Assembly (NCBI RefSeq): GCF_001426565.1
Contig: NZ_LMFA01000012.1
Coordinates: forward strand, 496,861 to 560,860
Direction: 5' to 3'
Origin: Rhizobium sp. Root482
GTDB lineage: Bacteria > Pseudomonadota > Alphaproteobacteria > Rhizobiales > Rhizobiaceae
Length of the DNA: 64,000 nt
Shown: piece after piece, positions 18,428 through 27,585 of the stretch
How positions within the stretch are numbered: the stretch's first letter is position 1
Layout: every line of letters begins with the position of its first letter
Position numbers and translations under genes: made by a program
The notes under the pieces: generated by a model
What the model was told of the DNA's origin: nothing
The model's database searches: none
The model's input: the letters and a program-made list of their open reading frames with translations, nothing else

Positions 18428-18455
18428 TGAAAGGGCCTGTTGCCGGGCCCTTTCA
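18428..18455. terminator. Bidirectional terminator-like hairpin between GrpB and MCP genes
   Basis: Perfect 10-bp arms TGAAAGGGCC (18428-18437) and GGCCCTTTCA (18446-18455) with an 8-nt loop, lying between two convergent genes. Only short T runs flank it, so efficiency is uncertain. Confidence 0.6.
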
Positions 18456-18475
18456 TTCCTTACAGCCGTTGCCGA

Positions 18476-20578
18476 TCAGGCGGCGCGGCGGTTTTGGCCT
18501 GACTGCCTTGCGGCCGGAGCCGCCTGGCTTTCACCGAGCCTGAACTGAGCAAGCAGTTCGTTCAGCGCGGCGGCTTCCGACGCCAGTCCATGGCTTGCGG
18601 CCGTCTGCTCCTCGACCATGGCGGCATTCTGCTGGGTGCCCTGGTCCATGGTGTTGACCGCCGTATTGATCTCCTGCAGGCCGATCGACTGTTCGCGGGT
18701 GGCGGTGACGATCGCGCCGATATGGCCGTTGATCTCCTGGACCTCGGAAACGATGACCTGCAGCGACTTTCCGGTTTCGCCGACCAGCGCCACGCCGGCA
18801 CGGACCTGATCGCCGGACGCGGTGATCAGCGCCTTGATCTCCTTGGCGGCATTGGCGGAGCGCTGGGCAAGCTCGCGGACTTCCTGCGCGACGACGGCAA
18901 AGCCCTTGCCGGCATCGCCCGCCCGTGCCGCCTCGACGCCCGCGTTCAGCGCCAGAAGGTTGGTCTGGAAGGCGATATCGTCGATGACCCCGATGATATT
19001 GCCGATCTCGCCCGAGGATTTCTCGATGCCCTGCATGGCGTTGACCGCATCACGGACCACTTCGCCGGACTTTTCGGCACCGGTCCGGGTGCGGGCGACC
19101 AGTTGGCCGACTTCCTCGGCGCGGCGGGCGCTGTCCTTGACCGTGGTGGTGATTTCCTCCAGCGCCGCGGCGGTTTCCTCGACGGACGCGGCCTGCTGTT
19201 CGGTGCGGCGGGCGAGGTCGTCGGCCGCATGGCGGATTTCCGTGGCGCCGGCGTCGATCGCCCGGGCATTGGTGCCGACCGCTTGGAGCGCGTGGTGCAG
19301 CTTGGCGACGGAATTGTTAAAGTCGGCGCGCAGGCGGTCGAGATGGGAGACGAAGGGGATCGAAATCCGGTAGCCGAGGTCGCCATCGGCAAGACGGCCA
19401 AGACCGGTGGCCAAAGCCTCGACGGCTTCCTGGATATCGGCCGTTTCCCTGGCCTTCAGCGCTTCGCGCTCGAGACGTTCGCGCTCCGACAGCGAGCGGC
19501 CGGCATCAGCTTCCTCTTCCAGGCGGACACGTTCGATCGCATTGGTGCGGAAGACAGCGACGGCGGCGGCCATGGAGCCGATCTGGTCGCGGCGTTCCTG
19601 GCCGGGAATTTCGGCCTTCAGGTCGCCGGCGGCAAGCTTCTCCATCGCGCCGGTCATATCGGTGACCGGGCGGATGACCAGACGGCTGAGCAGCGTCGCC
19701 AAGAAGGCGATCATGACGCCGACGGCAAGCAGCGTGGCGACCGTGGCGGCAATTCGGAACTGGTCGATGGCCGCATAGGCCGCATCGGCATCAATGGCGA
19801 AGCCGACATACCACTCGACCGAGGGCAAGCCCGCGACCGGCACGAAGCTCACCAGCATGCCCTTGCCGTCCAGTTCGGTTTCCGTGATCGAGGTACCGAT
19901 CGAGGGCGTTGCTGCCGGGAAGGCATCGGCAAGCGTCTTGGTGACCAGCTTGGCATTCGGATGGACGAGGATCTGGCCATCCTTGTTGACGAGGAACGCG
20001 AAACCTTCACCGCCGACATCGATCGCCTTGACCATCGACACAAGCGTGGCCAGCGAGAAGTCGCTTCCGGCAACGCCGAGGAGCTTGCCTTCCTGCTTGA
20101 CGGGCACCGCCGCGCTGATGATGAGATCGCCGCTTGCGGCATCGACATAGGGGTCGGTCAGCACTGCGGCATCGGCCTTGACAGAATCCTGATACCAGGG
20201 GCGCTTGCGCGGGTCGTAGTCGGCAGGCATTTCCGAATCCGGCCACATGGTGAACGTGCCACTCTCGTCGCCGACATAGGTGCTTATGAATTCCTTGGTC
20301 AGCACATCGTTCTTCAAGACCGCCTCGAGACCGGCCTGATCGGCGGAATTGCCGGCGGCGTTCGCGGCCATCGCGGTCAGGGCAACGCGGCCGTTCAGCC
20401 AGTTGGCAACGCTCTGGGCCGCCTGCTTGCCGGAGGACGAGATGTTTTCCTCGACGGAACGGGTGGTCGCGCCGCGCTGGAGGCTGTCGATATACACGGA
20501 GAAGCCGGCAAAGGCGGCGACGACGACGAGAGACGCGGCGACAAGGATGCGCGTCATGAGATTCGATCTTTTGGACAA
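18476..20578 (-). CDS. Methyl-accepting chemotaxis protein with dCache sensor
   Basis: 700 aa transmembrane receptor. TM1 at ~10-28, periplasmic dCache-type domain ~35-275 ([19 protein letters not shown] and [16 protein letters not shown]), TM2 ~283-305, HAMP ~306-358, and a cytoplasmic signalling domain with the hairpin tip [23 protein letters not shown] (cited in overlapping parts). dCache domains of this type bind amino acids or organic acids. No CheR/CheB pentapeptide at the C-terminus (ends QNRRAA). A CtrA-type site lies ~210 bp upstream. Confidence 0.95.
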   Translation of the reverse strand: MSKRSNLMTRILVAASLVVVAAFAGFSVYIDSLQRGATTRSVEENISSSGKQAAQSVANWLNGRVALTAMAANAAGNSADQAGLEAVLKNDVLTKEFISTYVGDESGTFTMWPDSEMPADYDPRKRPWYQDSVKADAAVLTDPYVDAASGDLIISAAVPVKQEGKLLGVAGSDFSLATLVSMVKAIDVGGEGFAFLVNKDGQILVHPNAKLVTKTLADAFPAATPSIGTSITETELDGKGMLVSFVPVAGLPSVEWYVGFAIDADAAYAAIDQFRIAATVATLLAVGVMIAFLATLLSRLVIRPVTDMTGAMEKLAAGDLKAEIPGQERRDQIGSMAAAVAVFRTNAIERVRLEEEADAGRSLSERERLEREALKARETADIQEAVEALATGLGRLADGDLGYRISIPFVSHLDRLRADFNNSVAKLHHALQAVGTNARAIDAGATEIRHAADDLARRTEQQAASVEETAAALEEITTTVKDSARRAEEVGQLVARTRTGAEKSGEVVRDAVNAMQGIEKSSGEIGNIIGVIDDIAFQTNLLALNAGVEAARAGDAGKGFAVVAQEVRELAQRSANAAKEIKALITASGDQVRAGVALVGETGKSLQVIVSEVQEINGHIGAIVTATREQSIGLQEINTAVNTMDQGTQQNAAMVEEQTAASHGLASEAAALNELLAQFRLGESQAAPAARQSGQNRRAA

Positions 20579-20785
20579 GGCTAGCGTTCCCTATTGCCCC
20601 GGCTCTTCGGGCCGGGCGGTGGTGGTCTGTTTCGCAAGCGGGATCATTCGCCAGCACAAGGTGCGCAGCGCTGTTCCAACCTGAGAAAGGGTGACATGCC
20701 CGAAGGCGAGGACGGCACGCCTCATGCGGCCCTGCAGATCACGGCAAGAGCCGGTCTGTGATAGCCGAACAATAGCGAGGCGTAC

Positions 20786-20800
20786 TTAAGGCATCATTAA
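20786..20800 (-). promoter_or_regulatory. CtrA-type site TTAA-N7-TTAA upstream of the chemoreceptor
   Basis: TTAA (20786-20789), seven bases, TTAA (20797-20800), 208 bp upstream of the MCP start in its leader and 44 bp past the stop of the esterase gene. It matches the full CtrA recognition pattern of alphaproteobacteria. Confidence 0.45.
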
Positions 20801-20843
20801 AATTTGATCGCTGGTAAGTCGGGTTTCTCCGGCGTGCCCGCGC

Positions 20844-21926
20844 CTATCGCGCCGTCGGCTTGAGGGCGGATGCGATCGGTTTTTTCAGGCCCCAGGCCGT
20901 TGCAAGATGCATGGACGAGGAGATGCCGGCATCGAGCATGTAGGGGCCGGGCGTATCGGCCCGTACCCGTGAGGCCGATCGCGGTTTCAGGGGCGTTCCA
21001 TGGCCCATATTCGCGATGAGGTAGAGCTCGACCGCCGGCTGTCCCGATCCGTCTTTCCAGACACGGCGGACATGGCCGTCCACCTCGCTCTGCGTAAAGG
21101 CGTCGCTGTCCAGCCCATGGACATCGAGCCATTGCGCCACCAGCGCCTCGGCATTGGAGACATCGACGGTTTGGTCCCGCGTGCCGTGCCAGATCGAGAC
21201 GGCGGGAAAGTTGCGCTTGACGGGAGACGCGGCGCGGACGAGATCGCCCCATTCCCGGGCCGGACGTTCCGGCGCGCTGCTCATCGCGGCCAGTGCCCGG
21301 TGGACATCGCGTGCCGCGCCGAAGGGCAGGCCGGCAATGATGCCGCCGGCGCGGAACAGGTCCGGATAGGCGGCCAGCATCGCCGTCGTCATGGCGCCGC
21401 CCGCCGACAGGCCGGTGATGAAGACGCGGTCGCGGTCGATGCCGTGCGCTTTCGCCATCTTGGCCACCATCTGGCGGATCGACATTGCCTCGCCGCGATC
21501 ACGCGCGACATTGCTCGGGCGAAACCAGTTGAAGCAGAGATTTGAATTGTTGGAACGGGTCTGTTCGGCATAGACGACGGCAAAGCCGCGTTCGCGCGCC
21601 AGCGTCGACCAGCCGCTGCCATGATCATAGGCCTCCGCCGTCTGATGGCAGCCATGCAAAACGACGACCAGCGGCGATTTCCGCGGCAGGTTTTCCGGCA
21701 CATAGCGCCACATCCGCAGCCGTCCGGGATTGCTCCCGAAAGCCATGACCTGCTGGAGCCGGCCGGTGGTTTCCGATTTCGCGACGCGTGATTTCCTGGG
21801 GGACGAAACAGGCGTTGCGGCTGCCACGACCTTGCCGGCGCGTTTCACCGCCTTGGTCACGGCTTTTTCCCACTGCCGGTGCCGCTTGAGCATGCCGGAA
21901 AGTGAAAACCCGAAATGAGACCGCAT
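20844..21926 (-). CDS. PHB-depolymerase-family esterase
   Basis: 360 aa alpha/beta hydrolase. VVLHGCHQTAEAYDHGSGW (oxyanion region, ~88-106) and nucleophile Ser174 in GLSAGG; later SIWHGTRDQTVD carries the Asp and MGHGTPL the His. I start at ATG 21926 (RSHFGFS) behind AAAGGGG; a longer frame has no such site. No obvious signal peptide, so it may act inside the cell on PHB oligomers or other esters. Basic N-terminal 60 residues. Confidence 0.88.
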   Translation of the reverse strand: MRSHFGFSLSGMLKRHRQWEKAVTKAVKRAGKVVAAATPVSSPRKSRVAKSETTGRLQQVMAFGSNPGRLRMWRYVPENLPRKSPLVVVLHGCHQTAEAYDHGSGWSTLARERGFAVVYAEQTRSNNSNLCFNWFRPSNVARDRGEAMSIRQMVAKMAKAHGIDRDRVFITGLSAGGAMTTAMLAAYPDLFRAGGIIAGLPFGAARDVHRALAAMSSAPERPAREWGDLVRAASPVKRNFPAVSIWHGTRDQTVDVSNAEALVAQWLDVHGLDSDAFTQSEVDGHVRRVWKDGSGQPAVELYLIANMGHGTPLKPRSASRVRADTPGPYMLDAGISSSMHLATAWGLKKPIASALKPTAR

Positions 21927-22080
21927 GGAAACCCCTTTGCTTTCCGGCTTCTCCTCAAAAACCGGCCGTCCTCCACGCCTGCACACCATATGGGTTTTAC
22001 CCGCGAACCGGCAAGGGAGACGGTCGATGATAAGGTGTCCGCCGGTCGCAATTCGCCGGGGCATTCCCCTCGGCTCGGAC

Positions 22081-22833
22081 TTACCGGCGCATGAACGCCT
22101 CGAAGGCGGCCCGCGCCTCGGCGCTTTTCAGCTGTGCCGAAAAATGCCGCGCCTCCTCGTCGATCCGCGCCAGGACATCGGCGCGATCGCCTCGGATCAG
22201 CTGGCGGGCGATGCGCAGCGCTTCCGGCGACTTGGCGGCGAGACCGGCGGCAAGCGTAAGTGCCTGCGTCTCGATGGCCTCGGCATCGACAATCTTCCAG
22301 ATCAGCCCGGCCTCCAGCGCCTGCGCGGCTGTGAACGGCTCGCCGGCGGCCAAGAGCGCGAAGGCTCGCTGATGACCGGCGATGCGCGGCACCAGCAGGC
22401 TGGACGCGGCTTCCGGCACCAGCGCCAAATCGACGAACGGCGTCCGGAACATCGAACGCGACGAGGCGATCGTCAGGTCGCAGTGGAGGTGAAGGGTGGT
22501 GCCGACGCCGATCGCCAGGCCATCGACGCCGGAGACCAGCGGCTTTTGAGCCCCCGCCAGCGCCCGCAGAAAATCGAGCACCTCGCCGCCCATGGTTCCG
22601 CCCATGGCAAAGGCCATGAAATCTGCCATATCGTTGCCGGCGGAAAAACAGCCTTCGGTTCCCAGAAACGCTGTGGCACGGACCGCATCGTCGCTTGCCG
22701 CCGCATTGAGCGCTTGCGCCATCTTGGCATACATGGCCCGGGTGATGGCGTTCTTCTTTGCCGGCCGGTTGAGGCGGATGACCTCGACGCCGGGATAGGC
22801 GTCGGGCCGCTCGATCAGGACGTCGTCGGTCAT
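22081..22833 (-). CDS. Enoyl-CoA hydratase/isomerase family protein
   Basis: 250 aa crotonase. Oxyanion-hole segment GCFSAGNDMADF (~67-78) and SGVDGLAIGVGTTLHLHCD; VPEAASSLLVPR has the usual Glu. Start ATG 22833 with AAGGAG upstream; a longer frame lacks support. It begins 23 bp after the acyl-CoA dehydrogenase stop, so both form one operon for beta-oxidation-like steps on fatty or branched-chain acyl-CoA. Confidence 0.92.
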   Translation of the reverse strand: MTDDVLIERPDAYPGVEVIRLNRPAKKNAITRAMYAKMAQALNAAASDDAVRATAFLGTEGCFSAGNDMADFMAFAMGGTMGGEVLDFLRALAGAQKPLVSGVDGLAIGVGTTLHLHCDLTIASSRSMFRTPFVDLALVPEAASSLLVPRIAGHQRAFALLAAGEPFTAAQALEAGLIWKIVDAEAIETQALTLAAGLAAKSPEALRIARQLIRGDRADVLARIDEEARHFSAQLKSAEARAAFEAFMRR

Positions 22834-22856
22834 GGCAGTCTCCTTGAGAAGGCTTG

Positions 22857-24650
22857 TCAGGCAAGCGCGATGCGGGCGGCGGAAAGGCTTTCGGCGCCGC
22901 TGACGATGCGATCCTTCAACGACGCCGTTTCCGACAGCAGGTTTTCGGCGGCAAAGCGGCACAGCGCGATGCGGGCTTCGCGGCCGTGGTCGCCGGCTTC
23001 GGCGAGCCCGCCTTTGGCAAGATAGACGCCGCTCAGCGTCAGCCCGAACAGGCGCTGATAGGCGGTTGCGCCGGCCAGCGCCTCGGCAGTCCCGCCCTCG
23101 GCAAGGCGCGCCAGCAACCAGTCGGTCGCCTCAGCGAGATCATCGATCGCATTGTCCAGCCGGTGCGCCGTCTCGCCGAAACCGTCGAGATTGGACGCGG
23201 CGACTTCGGCTGCCACCGCCTTCAATTCCCCGAGGAAACCGCGCATATGCGCGCCATCGGACAACGGCAGCTTGCGCGTCACCAGGTCGATCGCCTGGAT
23301 GCCGTTGGTGCCTTCATAGATCGGGGCGATGCGGGCATCGCGCAAATAGCGCGCGGCCCCGGTTTCCTCGATGAACCCCATGCCGCCGTGGATCTGGATG
23401 CCCATCGAGGCCGCATCGACGCCGATATCGGTGCCGAAGGATTTGGCGATCGGGGTCAGGAGGCTGGAGCGCTCCTGCCAGTGGCGCGCGGCCTGACTGT
23501 CGCCCGCTCCCGCACTGGCATGGGCGCGATCGACGGCGTGGGCGCAGACAAAGGCAATGGCACGCGCGCCTTGGGTCATGGCCTTCATTGTCAGGAGCAT
23601 GCGGGCAATATCGGGATGCTCGATGATCGGGCTCATGCCCTTGCCCTGCCATCCCGGCGCCTTGCCCTGGGTGCGTTCGCGGGCATAGGAAAGGGCGTGC
23701 TGGGTCGCAGCCTCCGCAAGGGCGACGCCCTGGATACCGACGGCAAGACGGGCATTGTTCATCATCGTGAACATGCAGGCGAGGCCTCTGTTCTCCTCGC
23801 CGATGAGATAACCGACAGCACCAGCCTCGTCACCGAAGCGGCCGTCGCCATAGACCATGGTGCAGGTGGGCGAACCGTGAATGCCGAGCTTATGCTCGAT
23901 CGAATGGCAGAACAGGTCGTTGCGGGCGCCGAGCGCGCCGTCATCGCCGACGAGGAATTTCGGCACGAGGAACAACGAGATGCCGCGCGTTCCCTCCGGT
24001 GCGTCGGACAGACGGGCGAGAACCAGATGGACGATATTGTCGGTCAGGTCGTGCTCGCCCCAGGTGATGAAGATCTTCTGGCCGAAAATGCGATAGGTGC
24101 CGTCGTCGCGGCGTTCGGCGCGGGTTTTCAGGACGCCGAGATCGGAGCCCGCATGCGGCTCCGTCAGGTTCATCGTGCCGGCCCATTCGCCGGAAATCAT
24201 TTTTGCAAGAAAGACGGACTTCAAGCCGTCCGATCCATGCTTTTCCAGCGCCTCGACGGCGCCCATGGTCAGCATAGGGGCGAGCGCGAAGGCCATCGAA
24301 CTGGCGTTCCAGAGTTCCATCGCCGCGATATGCAGCATATGCGGCAGATTCTGGCCGCCAGATTCCTCCGGTGCCGTCAGGCTGTTCCAGCCGCCCGCAG
24401 CCCAGTTGCGGTAGAGGTCGCGCCAGCCATCGGGCGATGTCACTTTTCCGTCCACGAGCCTGGCGCCCTGACGGTCGCCGATCTCGGCGAGCGGCGCGAT
24501 CTCCTCATTGGCGAAGCGACCGGCTTCGGTGACGATGGCATCGACAAGGTTTTCATCCAGATCGCCGAAAACGCCTTCGGCGAGATCTTCGCTCAGTCCG
24601 GCGACATGTTTGAGCGTGAACAGGATTTCGTCCACCGGCGCCTTGTACAT
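22857..24650 (-). CDS. Acyl-CoA dehydrogenase (FadE12/DmdC-like, long form)
   Basis: 597 aa FAD enzyme, the length of the long-form acyl-CoA dehydrogenases with extra C-terminal domain. Family motifs: GGWNSLTAPEESGGQ, MNLTEPHAGSDLG (substrate/FAD loop), HGGMGFIEETG and YEGTNGIQAIDLV with the catalytic Glu. N-terminal MYKAPVDEILFTL is characteristic. GGAGAAG precedes the start. First gene of a two-gene operon with the hydratase; a LiuR-like palindrome lies 76 bp upstream. Confidence 0.93.
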   Translation of the reverse strand: MYKAPVDEILFTLKHVAGLSEDLAEGVFGDLDENLVDAIVTEAGRFANEEIAPLAEIGDRQGARLVDGKVTSPDGWRDLYRNWAAGGWNSLTAPEESGGQNLPHMLHIAAMELWNASSMAFALAPMLTMGAVEALEKHGSDGLKSVFLAKMISGEWAGTMNLTEPHAGSDLGVLKTRAERRDDGTYRIFGQKIFITWGEHDLTDNIVHLVLARLSDAPEGTRGISLFLVPKFLVGDDGALGARNDLFCHSIEHKLGIHGSPTCTMVYGDGRFGDEAGAVGYLIGEENRGLACMFTMMNNARLAVGIQGVALAEAATQHALSYARERTQGKAPGWQGKGMSPIIEHPDIARMLLTMKAMTQGARAIAFVCAHAVDRAHASAGAGDSQAARHWQERSSLLTPIAKSFGTDIGVDAASMGIQIHGGMGFIEETGAARYLRDARIAPIYEGTNGIQAIDLVTRKLPLSDGAHMRGFLGELKAVAAEVAASNLDGFGETAHRLDNAIDDLAEATDWLLARLAEGGTAEALAGATAYQRLFGLTLSGVYLAKGGLAEAGDHGREARIALCRFAAENLLSETASLKDRIVSGAESLSAARIALA

Positions 24651-24725
24651 CTGCTTCTCCCGTCACATGATCGTTCGACCGCCAGACAATCGCCGGCTCA
24701 TAGTGTCGGCCCGAAATTATTGATT

Positions 24726-24741
24726 TTTACGTAAACGTCAA
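24726..24741 (-). promoter_or_regulatory. LiuR-like operator upstream of the acyl-CoA dehydrogenase operon
   Basis: TTTACGTAAACGTCAA, an imperfect palindrome of the ACGT-N-ACGT kind. Read on the minus strand it is TTGACGTTTACGTAAA, which as I recall agrees with the MerR-family LiuR motif controlling branched-chain and fatty acid catabolism in proteobacteria. It is placed 76-91 bp before the dehydrogenase start. Confidence 0.55.
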
Positions 24742-24840
24742 TATTCGATTGTCGGATGCGGTGCGGCTTGCAAGCCGGCAGCGACAAAACTGTCATGAAA
24801 GGCGAATAAGCCAAACCTGCTTCAGCAGGAACGACGCGGC

Positions 24841-25815
24841 ATGAACCTGATTTCCACCGAAATACCGGGCCTGGTCTGGGCCTACCGCTTTATGCCGGGC
24901 GACAGCCGCTGCCTGCGGATCGCCGCCGATGCCTCGATCCAGTCCCTGATGCAAGGCGAAGGCTGGCTGTGGCTGCATCTGGCGCTGAGCGATGCGCGCA
25001 CGCCAAGCCTGATCGAACGCATCGCCAGCGTTCCGCAAGCGGCGCTTGCGACCTTGACCAGCCATGATACGCAGGCCGCTGTCACCGTCTCCGACGATAT
25101 GATCCACGGCACGCTGGTCGATTTCGAACGGACCTTCGACGCCGAGACGAAGACCATCGGCTGGCTTCATTTTGCCGTCACCGAAAAGATCATCATCACC
25201 ACGCGCCTGCATCCGCTGCGCAGCATCGACCGGGTCAAGGCGGCAATCGAGAAGAACGCCCGCTGCGGCCGACCGATCGATCTGTTCGAAATGATGGTGG
25301 TGGAATTCCAGCGCACGCTGATCAGCCTGGTACTGGAACTGACCGAGGATCTGAACATCATCGAGGACGAGGTCTATGGGGAGGCCGGGCAAGCCGCCGG
25401 CCGCAACAGCCAGCCGAGGCTGGCGCCACTGCGGCGAACGGTGGTGCGGCTGCATCGGCATCTGCGCACGCTCCTGGCCTTGCTGCGGCGAGCCGGAACC
25501 TCCGAAGAGGATGAGGTACCGGCCGGCTTCCTCGACGTGGCGGAACGGCTAACGGACCGGCTGGAGGCGGTCGATCGCGACGTATTCGCGCTTCAGGAGC
25601 GAGCCCGGCTCCTGCATGAGGAGATCGACAGCAAGCTTTCCTCCGAGACCAACCGGCATCTCTATATCCTGTCGCTGATGACCGCTTTCCTGCTGCCGCC
25701 GACGCTGGTCACCGGCTTCTTCGGCATGAATACCAGCAGCCTGCCCTTTGCAGGGGGACTCCATGGAACGGCGATGGCCGGGCTTTTCATCCTCTTATCG
25801 ACGGGGCTTGCCTAG
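24841..25815 (+). CDS. CorA/ZntB-family divalent cation transporter, C-terminus truncated
   Basis: 324 aa. Long cytoplasmic domain rich in helices, then TM1 with the family's GMN motif (295-297, TGFFGMNTSS) and a hydrophobic stretch AMAGLFILLSTGLA that would be TM2. The frame stops at TAG 25813-25815; beyond it the same frame reads TILKRIGLL and then TAA at 25843-25845, which looks like the missing basic tail, with TAG in place of a TGG Trp codon. CorA-type channels need this end. Either a nonsense mutation or a base-call error; substrate (Mg, Zn, Co) undetermined. Confidence 0.82.
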   Translation: MNLISTEIPGLVWAYRFMPGDSRCLRIAADASIQSLMQGEGWLWLHLALSDARTPSLIERIASVPQAALATLTSHDTQAAVTVSDDMIHGTLVDFERTFDAETKTIGWLHFAVTEKIIITTRLHPLRSIDRVKAAIEKNARCGRPIDLFEMMVVEFQRTLISLVLELTEDLNIIEDEVYGEAGQAAGRNSQPRLAPLRRTVVRLHRHLRTLLALLRRAGTSEEDEVPAGFLDVAERLTDRLEAVDRDVFALQERARLLHEEIDSKLSSETNRHLYILSLMTAFLLPPTLVTGFFGMNTSSLPFAGGLHGTAMAGLFILLSTGLA

Positions 25816-25853
25816 ACGATCCTCAAGCGCATCGGGCTATTGTAAGGCAAACG

Positions 25854-25883
25854 CAAAAATGCCGGAGGCGGCCGCCCCCGGCA
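25854..25883 (-). terminator. Intrinsic terminator for the BA14K gene
   Basis: On the minus strand a GC-rich 12-bp stem (one mismatch, spanning 25860-25883) is followed by TTTTT (complement of 25854-25858), 30 bp past the BA14K stop. On the plus strand the same stem lies just beyond the transporter gene, but without a T run. Confidence 0.65.
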
Positions 25884-25912
25884 AGTTGGTGCCGATCAAT
25901 CGGTGATTTCGG

Positions 25913-26350
25913 TCAGTAGGGCGAATTGCACTGCTGGCGCGGCCCGTTATAGGGCTGGAACGTATTGTCGGAGGCGCGATAGCTGCGATAGCGGTTGGCG
26001 CACCACTGAACATGGCTGCCACCATAGCGCACCGGCCTGTCGGCTGTCGCGCCGCCGATGATGGCGCCGGCGGCGAAGGCGGCCAGCGGGAACCAGACGC
26101 CGTTATACTGGCGGTAGCCCGGGCGGTGATGCCTGTAGCCGCGATGGCCATTGTAATAGGATCGGTTACCATAGCGATAATAGCCATGGCGGCGATCGCC
26201 ACGGCGATGCTGCACAAGCTGGATATCGCTGGAACGCTCGGCCTTGACCGGCACGGGGATACTGCTGAAAGCCTGCACCGGCGTGTACGACGTCGCCATC
26301 AACACGGCCGACAGCACCAGCGACGCTGCTTTAAATTTGAAAACACCCAT
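25913..26350 (-). CDS. BA14K-family secreted protein
   Basis: 145 aa. Signal peptide (GVFKFKAASLVLSAVLMATS to VQA, 1-~27), a Tyr/Arg/His/Gly-rich middle (~45-80), a short hydrophobic stretch (PLAAFAAGAIIGG), then the BA14K core HVQWCANRYRSYRASDNTF and QQCNSPY. The family was named from an immunoreactive, lectin-like Brucella protein; rhizobia carry many copies. Start ATG 26350 chosen for its GGAGGAAA site. Confidence 0.9.
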   Translation of the reverse strand: MGVFKFKAASLVLSAVLMATSYTPVQAFSSIPVPVKAERSSDIQLVQHRRGDRRHGYYRYGNRSYYNGHRGYRHHRPGYRQYNGVWFPLAAFAAGAIIGGATADRPVRYGGSHVQWCANRYRSYRASDNTFQPYNGPRQQCNSPY

Positions 26351-26450
26351 GGTTTCCTCCATCATTCCGGACAGGATTGTCTTGGCCTAACAACGAGCAT
26401 GGGCCGTTTTTGTTCCCTTCACTGCGCTCCCCAGACCTGCGATCGCAGTG

Positions 26451-26465
26451 TTAACCTTTGGTTAA
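26451..26465 (+). promoter_or_regulatory. CtrA-type site TTAA-N7-TTAA upstream of GH25 gene
   Basis: TTAA (26451-26454), CCTTTGG, TTAA (26462-26465), ending 23 bp before the muramidase start. The wider sequence GTTAACC-TTT-GGTTAAC is a perfect palindrome, so another dimeric regulator is also possible. Confidence 0.5.
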
Positions 26466-26488
26466 CCCTGTTTGCGCACCCTCTCTGG

Positions 26489-27472
26489 ATGGAAAAGCGC
26501 CGCAACACAGTGCTCGCCAGTTTTTTGAGCCTCGCCTTGATGTTTGGCGCCGGGCTGCTTTCCCATGGCGCCGAGGCCCGCGACGTCATGCCGTGGAAAT
26601 CGGCGGATCATGCGCTTGTCATCGATGCCTATGAGATGAACATCATCGACTGGGACGCGATGCTGAAGGATCGCAGGATCGCCGGTTTCATTTCCAAGGC
26701 TTCGGATGGTTTGCCGGAAAGTTTTTCCTGCACCGGCGATCACGACGGTGACACTTTTGACCACTGCAAGACGATGTGGCGCAAATATGCCGTCAGCCGC
26801 GAACTTTACCAGACCCGCCGGCTGATCGCCCGCGAGCGCGGCCTGCTCTGGGGCGCCTATCATCTCGCCCGCCCCGGCAACCCGATCGACCAGGCCAACC
26901 ATTTTCTCGATTATGCCGAACCGCGCGATGACGAGGTGATGGTACTCGATATCGAGGGCATCGATGCGGAAAAATACATGTCGCTGGAGGATGCCGGCAT
27001 TTTCGCCGGCCATATCAAGACCCGCACCGGGCGCTATCCGATGCTCTACACGAACCATTCAACCGCCAAGCATATCGCCGCCCACCGCGATCGCTTTCCC
27101 ATCCTGTCGCGCCTGCCGCTCTGGTATGCGCGCTACAAGCCCGGCATCCGCAATGTCTTTCCGCTGGGCAACTGGGAGGGCTACGCGCTCTGGCAGTTCT
27201 CCTCGGCGATCAACTGCAACAAGCGCCGCTGCCCCTATCGGGTGGCGGGAACGCTGAACGATATCGACGTCAATGTGGCGCCGGTCAATGCCAAGGCACT
27301 CAAGGCCATCTGGGCCAAGGGCGACCTCGTGCCGGAAAAGCCGTTGGACGAGCCGGTTCTCATCGCCAGCGGCAAGGGGCACATTTCCTTCGGAGCGGGC
27401 GCCGACATGGGCTTGGACATGACGGTCACCGGCTCGGTGCGCAGGCTCTCCAACGCGCTGGCCCTCAGATAG
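26489..27472 (+). CDS. Glycoside hydrolase family 25 (lysozyme-like) secreted protein
   Basis: 327 aa. Signal peptide (RRNTVLASFLSLALMFGAGL to AEA, 1-~29). GH25 muramidase fold: ALVIDAYEMNIIDWDAM, FISKASDG, WGAYHLARPGNPIDQANHF, the catalytic D-x-E in MVLDIEG, and the closing GYALWQFSS. Cysteines in CTGDHDGDTFDHC and NCNKRRC may form disulfides. It should cleave peptidoglycan in the periplasm, perhaps in cell-cycle remodelling given the CtrA-like site upstream. Start ATG 26489; an in-frame extension upstream runs through the promoter. Confidence 0.88.
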   Translation: MEKRRNTVLASFLSLALMFGAGLLSHGAEARDVMPWKSADHALVIDAYEMNIIDWDAMLKDRRIAGFISKASDGLPESFSCTGDHDGDTFDHCKTMWRKYAVSRELYQTRRLIARERGLLWGAYHLARPGNPIDQANHFLDYAEPRDDEVMVLDIEGIDAEKYMSLEDAGIFAGHIKTRTGRYPMLYTNHSTAKHIAAHRDRFPILSRLPLWYARYKPGIRNVFPLGNWEGYALWQFSSAINCNKRRCPYRVAGTLNDIDVNVAPVNAKALKAIWAKGDLVPEKPLDEPVLIASGKGHISFGAGADMGLDMTVTGSVRRLSNALALR

Positions 27473-27585
27473 CCGAAGCCGTCTGACGACGCGCCGCTCC
27501 ACGGAAAGACGGCGTTAACCCTATCGATGTAGCGTCTGCCGATAGGCGCCGCAGCATCTCTGCTTTCGGTATCTCGGGTAGGCCA

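Noticed and set aside
22854..24734. 626-codon open frame opposite the acyl-CoA dehydrogenase
   Set aside because: Antisense shadow; dehydrogenase motifs on the minus strand are complete.
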